Part shown: piece by piece, positions 54,297-61,128 of the stretch
How the letters are laid out: every line of letters starts with the position of its first letter
Position numbering within the stretch: the first letter of the stretch is position 1
Source of the DNA: an uncultured Eubacteriales bacterium
GTDB lineage: Bacteria > Bacillota > Clostridia > Christensenellales > Borkfalkiaceae
Direction of reading: 5' to 3'
Length of the DNA stretch: 64,000 nt
NCBI GenBank assembly: GCA_900542935.1
Contig: UQPN01000004.1
Location: forward strand, 1-64,000
Position numbers and translations under genes: made by a program
The notes under the pieces: generated by a model
Told to the model about the DNA's origin: nothing
Databases searched by the model: none
What the model saw: the letters and a program-made list of their open reading frames with translations, nothing else

Positions 54297-57020
54297 TTAT
54301 TTCTTTTTGCCGAATTTGCGGCGGAAGATATTCCAGACTTTCGCGCCGGTTTCCGCCGTCTGCGGATGGGTTGCCGCAGCGCCGACGGGGGCGTCGTCTT
54401 CGTCGGCATAGTTCGCCGCGTTGCCGGAAACGGCGGCGGCGGAATAACGCATCGTAGATACGGGCTCGTCGTCGGCGGGGTTGAACATATCGAAGAATTT
54501 AATCAGCCCCGTGGAAATAGGCATTGCCGCCTGCACGAGTACCACGATTAAGAGAATCTGCGTTACGTTGAAATCGATGTGCGACCAGCCTTCGTACACA
54601 AGCTCGCCGAGCGTGGGGACGGCAAGAACGGTAACGCAAGCCGCCGTACAGATTGCGAACAGCGCCGCGCGGATAAGGTTGAGCGGCTGGCAGATGCGAA
54701 GCAGCATCACAAGTCCCGTGAACGTAAGAGCTAAAATCAGCATAGGTTCGTATAAGCTGACGGTTTCGCCGCTTGCGGCGGTGTAATCGAAAATATACGA
54801 GAGCGTACTCTGGTGCAGAATATCCAGCGTGATGATGCCGAGCGCCATAGTGATTGCCCCCGGCAGCGCGCGCGATATGACGAAGGGGATAAACTTGCCT
54901 TTTACGCGGCTGGTATTCGGTTGCAACGAAAGCACGAACGACGGCACGGCGCTGATAAGCACTTCGTACAGAATCATGTTGTTGGTGGTGAAGAAGTATT
55001 TGCTGCTTGTGGTGATGCACACTACGGCAAGAATCAGCGTGAGCAGCGTTTTCATGATATACAGCGACGCGGAATTTTTGATGTTGTTGATAACGCGCCT
55101 GCCTTCGTTTACGATTTTCGGCATGGAGGCGAAATTATTATCCTGTAAAACGAGGTTGGAAACGTTTCTCGCCGCTTCGCTGCCCGAAGCCACCGATACG
55201 GCGCAGTCCGCTTCTTTCATGGCGAGAATATCGTTTACGCCGTCGCCCGTCATCGCTACGGTGTTGCCTGCTTTTTTGATGGAACGGATTAAAATCGCTT
55301 TCTGTTCCGGCGTAACGCGCCCGAATACCGTGTATTCGTTTGCCGCCGTTTCCACTTCGAGGGGGGATAAGCCTTCCAGCGATATGAACTGCGAGGCGTT
55401 TACGATGCCGGCGCGCCGCGCTACTTCCGAAACGGTAACGGGGTTGTCGCCGGAAATGACTTTTACGGCAACGTCGTTTTTCTTGAACCAGCGGATGGTG
55501 TCGATCGCGTCCGGGCGGATATTATCGGATAGGGTGATGATTGCCACGGGGCGGAAGATCACGGGAAGTTTTTCGCCCGTAATCTGGTTGGGCGTGTGCG
55601 CAAGAACAAGCACGCGAAGCCCCATCTGCGCGTACTGCTTCACCAGTTTTTCCACGCGCGCGGTCATGGGTTTCAGCACGAATTCCGGCGCGCCCATCGC
55701 AAACGTGCCCACGTCGCCGAACGATACGGCGGAAAGCTTGCGGACGGACGAGAAAGGAATCTGCGCCGTTGCCTGCAGCGCCGAGGAGTGCCCGAAACGC
55801 TCGTACAGGGCGATGGAAGTCTGGTTGTTATCGTCGAGGGAGGCGAGCATGGAGCCTAAAATATCGTCGACGGTGTATTCGGTGGGGTTATTTAAAAGCA
55901 CGCAGTCGCTCACACGCATTCTGCCGTCGGTAATCGTGCCCGTTTTATCGAGGCACAGAACGTTGACGCGCGCCAGCATTTCGAGAGAGTACATATCCTG
56001 TACCAGCGTGTTGTATTTCGCCAGACGGATCATGCCCACGGAGAGCGCCACGGTGGTGAGCAGCAATAAGCCGGAAGGCACCATGCCGATGACTACGGAA
56101 AACGTTTTCTGAATGACGGAATCGAACGTGTTTGTGGATAAGAGTATTTTAATGAAGCCGCCGCGCGCTTCGATATCCGCCCATTCGATATCCGCCGCTT
56201 TCAGGTTGGTGAAAAACATCAGAATCGCCACGGGAACGATCATCAGACCGATCAGTTTGATGAAGAGGTGGATGGAATTGATGATTTCCGAGTTGGGGCG
56301 TTTGTATTTTTTGGCGCGCGCCGTAAGTTTGTTGATATACGTTTCCGTGCCGATTTTATCCACGCGCGCCGTAACTCTGCCGCCCGTTACGAACGAGCCG
56401 GCAAGAAGCGGATCGCCTTCGGCTTTTTTGATGGGAACCGATTCGCCCGTAAGCAGCGCTTCGTTTACGTCGCCCGCGCCGTCCAGCATCACGCAGTCGG
56501 CGGGAATCTGCTGCCCGGAGGAGAGGAAAATCACGTCGTCGAGAACGATTTCTTCTACGGGGATTTCCTTCTTTTTGCCGTTGCGCAGCACTTTCGCCGT
56601 GGGGGCGGATAGGATGGAAAGTTTATCGATTTTTACTTTCGCGCGGATTTCCTGTACGATGGCTACCACGATGTTGCAGGTAAAAATCAGCACGAACGTG
56701 AACTGAGAAAGGGGGGCGTGCGCCAGAACCAGCGCCACTGCCGCCACGACGCAGAGGAAGTTGAAGAACGTGAAAATGTTGCCGAAAAATATGCTTCCGT
56801 ACGTTTTGGAATATTTTTTCGGCGCGCTGTTTACAAGTCCCTGTTCCTGCCGCGAAGTTACCTGCGCTTCGGTTAAACCGATGTTTTTATCCGGATTGAA
56901 GCGGACGATTTCCGCCTCTTCCTTTTGTTTTTTATTCTTTTTTACGTCTTGGGTTCCGGGGGCTTCGGCGCTTGCCGCGGCGCCGTTTTTTTCAGCCTCG
57001 TCGGTTTTGATTTCCGGCAT
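54297..57020 (-). CDS. P-type cation-transporting ATPase
   Basis: A 907-residue membrane pump. The actuator loop has LLTGESVPIKK, the phosphorylation site is D358 in LCLDKTGTITDG, and the hinge is AMTGDGVNDILAMKEADCAVSVASGSEAARNVSNLVL. The fourth helix carries GMVPSGLLLLTTVALSV, where related Ca2+-type pumps have PEGL. The overall look fits the HAD-IC group near CtpE-like calcium or cation pumps rather than heavy-metal CPx types, since there is no CPC or metal-binding domain. An N-terminal charged extension (about 45 residues) and a C-terminal Ala/Asp-rich tail are extra. Start at the ATG with GGAG upstream; own promoter. The transported ion is uncertain. Confidence 0.92.
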   Translation of the reverse strand: MPEIKTDEAEKNGAAASAEAPGTQDVKKNKKQKEEAEIVRFNPDKNIGLTEAQVTSRQEQGLVNSAPKKYSKTYGSIFFGNIFTFFNFLCVVAAVALVLAHAPLSQFTFVLIFTCNIVVAIVQEIRAKVKIDKLSILSAPTAKVLRNGKKKEIPVEEIVLDDVIFLSSGQQIPADCVMLDGAGDVNEALLTGESVPIKKAEGDPLLAGSFVTGGRVTARVDKIGTETYINKLTARAKKYKRPNSEIINSIHLFIKLIGLMIVPVAILMFFTNLKAADIEWADIEARGGFIKILLSTNTFDSVIQKTFSVVIGMVPSGLLLLTTVALSVGMIRLAKYNTLVQDMYSLEMLARVNVLCLDKTGTITDGRMRVSDCVLLNNPTEYTVDDILGSMLASLDDNNQTSIALYERFGHSSALQATAQIPFSSVRKLSAVSFGDVGTFAMGAPEFVLKPMTARVEKLVKQYAQMGLRVLVLAHTPNQITGEKLPVIFRPVAIITLSDNIRPDAIDTIRWFKKNDVAVKVISGDNPVTVSEVARRAGIVNASQFISLEGLSPLEVETAANEYTVFGRVTPEQKAILIRSIKKAGNTVAMTGDGVNDILAMKEADCAVSVASGSEAARNVSNLVLQDNNFASMPKIVNEGRRVINNIKNSASLYIMKTLLTLILAVVCITTSSKYFFTTNNMILYEVLISAVPSFVLSLQPNTSRVKGKFIPFVISRALPGAITMALGIITLDILHQSTLSYIFDYTAASGETVSLYEPMLILALTFTGLVMLLRICQPLNLIRAALFAICTAACVTVLAVPTLGELVYEGWSHIDFNVTQILLIVVLVQAAMPISTGLIKFFDMFNPADDEPVSTMRYSAAAVSGNAANYADEDDAPVGAAATHPQTAETGAKVWNIFRRKFGKKK

Positions 57021-57086
57021 ATCGATGTCTCCGTAATTCGAAATTTTTACGATACGTACGCCCGACGCGGGGACGTATACAAATCT

Positions 57087-57115
57087 ATTATACCATATCG
57101 GCAAAAAAAATACAA
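57087..57115 (-). promoter_or_regulatory. Promoter of the P-type ATPase gene
   Basis: Read on the minus strand: TTGTAT (57115-57110), 17 bases, TATAAT (57092-57087). Confidence 0.75.
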
Positions 57116-57215
57116 GACTTTCGCGATAAGTTTTGCCGATTGCGCTTTATTTAAGGAAAAAATATGCCGAAACCTAAAAATCGGGCGAGTTTCGCAGATT
57201 TATTCGCTGATTTAA

Positions 57216-57244
57216 TTGCAATTTTTGGCGGAAAGTTGTATAAT
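57216..57244 (+). promoter_or_regulatory. Promoter of serS
   Basis: TTGCAA at 57216-57221 and TATAAT at 57239-57244, spacer 17. The leader is only about 45 bases, too short for a T-box. Confidence 0.8.
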
Positions 57245-57296
57245 GAAGAAAATCGCTGTACAAACGTTACGAAAAGCATAAGGAGAAGTTTGAATT

Positions 57297-58586
57297 ATGA
57301 TCGACATCAATCTCATCAGGACGAATCCCGATAAAGTGCGGGAAAATATCCGCAAAAAGTTTCAGGATAAGAAATTACCGCTGGTGGACGAGGTGCTTTC
57401 GCTGGACGCGAAACGCCGCGCGTTAATCGCCGAGGGGGATTCCCTCCGCGCCGCGCGCAATTCCCTTTCCAAGCAGGTGGGCGTGCTGATGAAAGAAGGC
57501 AAAAAAGACGAAGCGGAAAAGGTGAAAGCGCAGGTAACCGCCGACGCCGCACGCCTTGCGGAGATAGAAAAGGAAAACGAGGCCGCGGACGAGGCGCTGA
57601 AAAAAGCGATGATGGCGATTCCGAATATCATCGCCGACGACGTGCCTATCGGTAAAGACGATTCTGAGAACGTGGAACTCAAACGGTTCGGCGAGCCCGT
57701 CGTGCCCGATTTCGAAGTGCCGTATCATCTGGATATTCTGGAAAGACTGGACGGCATCGACGTGGATTCCGCGCGCCGCACTTCCGGGCAGGGATTTTAT
57801 TATCTTACGGGCGATATTGCCCGTCTGCATTCCGCCGTGCTTACCTATGCCCGCGATTTCATGATAGATAAGGGCTTCACGTACGTGATTCCGCCGTATA
57901 TGATTCACGGCGACGTGGTTTCGGGCGTGATGAGCTTCGACGAAATGGACAATATGATGTACAAGATCGAAGGCGAGGATCTGTATCTTATCGGCACTTC
58001 CGAACATTCGATGATCGGCAGATTCATGGGGCAGATCATCGACGGTGCGAAGCTGCCGTTGACGCTGACGAGCTATTCGCCCTGCTTCCGGAAAGAAAAG
58101 GGCGCGCACGGCATCGAGGAACGCGGCATTTATCGTATTCACCAGTTTGAAAAGCAGGAAATGATTGTGGTGTGCCGCCCCGAAGAAAGCGACGCGTGGT
58201 ACGACAAACTCTGGCAGTATACGGTGGAATTGTTCCGTTCGATGGAAATTCCCGTACGCCAGCTGGGTTGCTGTTCGGGAGATCTTGCCGATCTGAAATA
58301 CAAGAGCTGCGACGTGGAAGCGTGGTCGCCCAGACAGAAGAAATATTTCGAAGTGGGTTCGTGTTCGAACCTGACGGACGCGCAGGCGCGCAGACTTTCC
58401 ATCCGCTATAAGGATACGGACGGCAAAACGAAACTGGCGCACACCCTGAACAACACGGTGGTGGCGCCGCCGAGAATGCTGATCGCGTTTGTGGAAAACC
58501 ATCTGCAGGCGGACGGCAGCGTTACGATTCCCGAAGTGTTGCAGCCGTATATGGGCGGAAAGAAAGTAATTCTTCCCACGAAATAA
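57297..58586 (+). CDS. serS: Seryl-tRNA synthetase
   Basis: A class II synthetase of 429 residues. The N-terminal coiled-coil arm (about 30-105; LRAARNSLSKQVGVLMKEGKKDEAEKVKAQ) grips the long variable arm of tRNA-Ser. The catalytic core shows LIGTSEHSMIG, motif 2 CFRKEKGAHGIEERGIYRIHQFEKQEM, LGCCSGDLADLKYKSCDVEAW, and motif 3 HTLNNTVVAPPRMLIAFVENH. The usual serine-site text reads TAE; here it is TSE. AAGGAG precedes the ATG. It has its own promoter and terminator. Confidence 0.97.
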   Translation: MIDINLIRTNPDKVRENIRKKFQDKKLPLVDEVLSLDAKRRALIAEGDSLRAARNSLSKQVGVLMKEGKKDEAEKVKAQVTADAARLAEIEKENEAADEALKKAMMAIPNIIADDVPIGKDDSENVELKRFGEPVVPDFEVPYHLDILERLDGIDVDSARRTSGQGFYYLTGDIARLHSAVLTYARDFMIDKGFTYVIPPYMIHGDVVSGVMSFDEMDNMMYKIEGEDLYLIGTSEHSMIGRFMGQIIDGAKLPLTLTSYSPCFRKEKGAHGIEERGIYRIHQFEKQEMIVVCRPEESDAWYDKLWQYTVELFRSMEIPVRQLGCCSGDLADLKYKSCDVEAWSPRQKKYFEVGSCSNLTDAQARRLSIRYKDTDGKTKLAHTLNNTVVAPPRMLIAFVENHLQADGSVTIPEVLQPYMGGKKVILPTK

Positions 58587-58600
58587 ACCGACGGAAAAAC

Positions 58601-58647
58601 ACCGCGCGCAGTTTTTTTGATGAAATGGCTGCGGCGCGGCGTTTTTT
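58601..58647 (+). terminator. Terminator of serS
   Basis: CACCGCGCGCAG pairs with CTGCGGCGCGGCG (one bulge, one mismatch) around a T-rich loop, then TTTTTT. It ends 18 bases before the next start codon. Confidence 0.75.
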
Positions 58648-58665
58648 GCTTTGATTTTGCCGAAA

Positions 58666-59646
58666 ATGTATTTGTTTTTTGATATTGAATGCGCCAGCGT
58701 GAATAAAAACACGGCGAAAATCTGCGCGTTCGGCTATTGCCTGACCGACGAAGATTTCAACGTGGTGAAAAAAGAGGATATTTTAATCAATCCTCACGGC
58801 GGCTTCCATCTCACCGACAGAAGGGGAGAACGGGGGTTGGTTTTGCCGTACGATTACAACGAATTCAAGGAGTGCCCGGATTTTCCCGCGGTGGCGCAGA
58901 GAATTTACGCGATGTTGCAGGATAAAGATACGCTTGTGTGCGGGCATGCCACGGGCAACGACGTGAAATATCTGAATCTGGAATCGAAACGTTTTTCTCT
59001 GCCCTCGTTCGCGTTTGATTTCGCCGACACGCAGTATGTGTATATGTGCCTGAAAGGGGATATGAAACGGCAGTATTCTCTCGGAAAAATCGCCGAGGAG
59101 TTAGGCGTGGAATTTACGCCGCACAGGGCGGCGGACGACGCATACGCCACCATGAAAACCGCCGAGGCGATGAGCAAAGCCGCGGGCGTTTCTTTCCGCG
59201 AACTGATTAAAAAGTGCGACATCACGCCCGGCAGAATAGAAAATTACGAAATTACTTCCGTTTCTTCGCGCGCGGGGCGGCGGGCAAAAGAAGAGGCGCG
59301 GCAGAAAAAAGAACGGCGCGAAAAGGCGATGGCGGAATTTCACCGTTTTGCCGACGTTTCTTCGAGAAAACGAAACAAGACGGGTGTGTGGAAAAGCGTG
59401 CGCGTAAGCTTTTCGCATCGCATCGAAGAAAACGAGAAAGAGGCGTTTCCGCTGCTGAAAGAACTGCTTGCGGCGGGCGCGAAGTATGCGTATAAAAGCG
59501 CCGAATGCGATATGTACGTATGCCCGGAGGACGAAAACGGGTTGCGGCGCAGATCGGCGGAAGAAGCGGGCGCGAAAATCGTTACGGCGGCGGAGTGTCG
59601 CGCGGCGCTTTGCGAAGCGCTGCAAAACGAAAAACAAGAGGTGTAG
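58666..59646 (+). CDS. DnaQ-type 3'-5' exonuclease family protein
   Basis: A 326-residue protein with an N-terminal DEDDh exonuclease fold: MYLFFDIECASVN (D-x-E), GHATGNDVKYLNLESK (second Asp), and PHRAADDAYATMKTAEAM (H...D). Residues about 185-250 are a basic charged linker (RRAKEEARQKKERREKAMAEFHRF). The C-terminal region (TGVWKSVRVSFSHRIEENEKEAFPLLKELLAAGAKYAYKSAECDMYVC) resembles a small BRCT-like or unknown fold. No good ribosome-binding site is visible and the start lies just after the serS terminator; a TTG 15 bases upstream is the alternative. The next gene starts seven bases after the stop. Probably a DNA or RNA trimming enzyme. Confidence 0.85.
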   Translation: MYLFFDIECASVNKNTAKICAFGYCLTDEDFNVVKKEDILINPHGGFHLTDRRGERGLVLPYDYNEFKECPDFPAVAQRIYAMLQDKDTLVCGHATGNDVKYLNLESKRFSLPSFAFDFADTQYVYMCLKGDMKRQYSLGKIAEELGVEFTPHRAADDAYATMKTAEAMSKAAGVSFRELIKKCDITPGRIENYEITSVSSRAGRRAKEEARQKKERREKAMAEFHRFADVSSRKRNKTGVWKSVRVSFSHRIEENEKEAFPLLKELLAAGAKYAYKSAECDMYVCPEDENGLRRRSAEEAGAKIVTAAECRAALCEALQNEKQEV

Positions 59647-59652
59647 CGGCGG

Positions 59653-60972
59653 ATGGAAACGGTTGATTTACCCGAAAAATTTATAGAAAGAATGCGCGGC
59701 GAGCTTCCCGAAAACGAGCGGGAGGCTTTTTTTGCCGTATATTCGCGTGCCGGGTACGAAAAAGGCTTATTGATCAACTCTTTGAAAATCGACGCCGGAG
59801 AATTCGAAAAAATTACTCCGCTGACGCTGGACGGCGCCGTGCCCTGGAACGAAAACGCGCGGTACGTGAAGAACGAAAAGGTGGGCGGCGACCCGTACCA
59901 CTGCGCGGGGCTTTACTACATGCAGGAGCCTTCGGCGGCGTGCGTTGCGCCGAAAGCAGAGGCGAAACGCGGGGAACGGGTGCTGGATTTATGCGCCGCT
60001 CCGGGAGGAAAAACCGTCGCGCTTGCCGCCGCCATGCAGGGAGAGGGGATTCTTGTCTGCAACGAACCCGTGCGGGCGCGGGCGCAGATTCTGCTTTCGA
60101 ACATCGAGCGGTCAGGCGTGAAAAACGCCGTGGTTCTGAACGCGTATCCCGAAGAAATCTGCGATTATTTTACGGAATATTTCGATAAAATCGTAGCGGA
60201 CGCGCCTTGTTCCGGCGAGGGGATGTTCCGCAAAAACGCCGAAGAAGCGCGGCGGGAGTGGAGCGAGGAAAACGTGGCGCTGTGCGCCGCGCGGCAGCTA
60301 AAAATTCTGGATTCGGCGGCAAAGATGCTGGCGGGCGGCGGCAGACTGGTATATTCCACATGCACGTTTTCGCGCGAAGAGGACGAGGAGCAGACGCGGG
60401 CGTTTTTAACGCGGCACGCGGAGTTCGGATTGATTTCCGAAGAAAAAATATTGCCGCACAAGGCGCGCGGCGAAGGGCATTATTGCGCCGTATTTGAAAA
60501 GACGAGCGGCGGGCGGCGGGATTTGCCTGTGCAGAAAAGCAACGTTTCGCGGCAGACGCAGAATCTGATTGACGAGTTTTGCCTGAAAATTTTCGGCGAG
60601 AAGAAGAAATATTGCCTGTACGAAAACGGCGGGGCGGTGTACGCTTTGCCGGATAACTGCTTTTCGTGGCAGAAATTAAAAATTCTTCGCTGCGGCGTAA
60701 AGTTAGGCGAAATCAGGAAAAACCGTTTCGAACCCGCCCATGCCTATGCCCTTTCTTTAAAACGAGGCGAAGCGAAAAACGTTGTTTCGCTGAAATACGA
60801 CGACGCGCGCGTGCAAAAATATCTGCGCGGCGAAGAGATCCCGGCGGACGGATTCGACGGCGTTGCGGGTTGGTGCGCGGTGTGCGCGGACGGATTTCCG
60901 CTCGGCTGGGGAAAGGCGGCGAACGGCGTGATTAAAAATCATCTGCCGCACGGGTTGCGCCTGTTCGGGTAG
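59653..60972 (+). CDS. RsmB/NOP-family 5-methylcytosine rRNA methyltransferase, RsmF-like
   Basis: A 439-residue SAM-dependent RNA methyltransferase. N-terminal domain (FIERMRGELPENEREAF...), SAM loop VLDLCAAPGGKTVALAAAM (about 113-130), motif IV DAPCSGEGMFRKN with C186, and motif VI YSTCTFSREEDE with C237; in this family one Cys is the nucleophile and the other helps product release. The C-terminal third (from about 290) is the RsmF-type PUA-like region ending NGVIKNHLPHGLRLFG, which distinguishes it from RsmB. The likely target is a cytosine in 16S rRNA. GGCGG is the nearest ribosome-binding site, and it is coupled to the exonuclease gene. Confidence 0.92.
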   Translation: METVDLPEKFIERMRGELPENEREAFFAVYSRAGYEKGLLINSLKIDAGEFEKITPLTLDGAVPWNENARYVKNEKVGGDPYHCAGLYYMQEPSAACVAPKAEAKRGERVLDLCAAPGGKTVALAAAMQGEGILVCNEPVRARAQILLSNIERSGVKNAVVLNAYPEEICDYFTEYFDKIVADAPCSGEGMFRKNAEEARREWSEENVALCAARQLKILDSAAKMLAGGGRLVYSTCTFSREEDEEQTRAFLTRHAEFGLISEEKILPHKARGEGHYCAVFEKTSGGRRDLPVQKSNVSRQTQNLIDEFCLKIFGEKKKYCLYENGGAVYALPDNCFSWQKLKILRCGVKLGEIRKNRFEPAHAYALSLKRGEAKNVVSLKYDDARVQKYLRGEEIPADGFDGVAGWCAVCADGFPLGWGKAANGVIKNHLPHGLRLFG

Positions 60973-61071
60973 AAACTTTCCGGAAAATCGCGCCGCTTTT
61001 GAGAAATAACCGTTTTTTCGTTCGGCGATTGCCTGCGGAGGACAACGGAAAAGATGAAAAAGGACATTGAA

Positions 61072-61105
61072 AATCCCCCGGACGAATGCGTTTGTCCGGG
61101 GGATT
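61072..61105 (-). terminator. Bidirectional terminator between RsmF-like and surface-protein genes
   Basis: A perfect 12-bp stem AATCCCCCGGAC with GTCCGGGGGATT. The minus strand continues TTTTC, so it mainly ends the surface-protein transcript. Confidence 0.85.
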
Positions 61106-61128
61106 GATTTAAACGGGTTTATCCGTTT

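Larger units (their letters stand above)
57021..57296. other. Divergent promoter region between P-type ATPase and serS
   Basis: 276 bases holding a promoter on each strand and AT-rich sequence. No gene or T-box leader seen. Confidence 0.6.

Noticed and set aside
57245..57296. T-box leader for serS
   Set aside because: The leader is about 45 bases and lacks the conserved T-box sequence. The same applies to cysS and alaS upstream regions.
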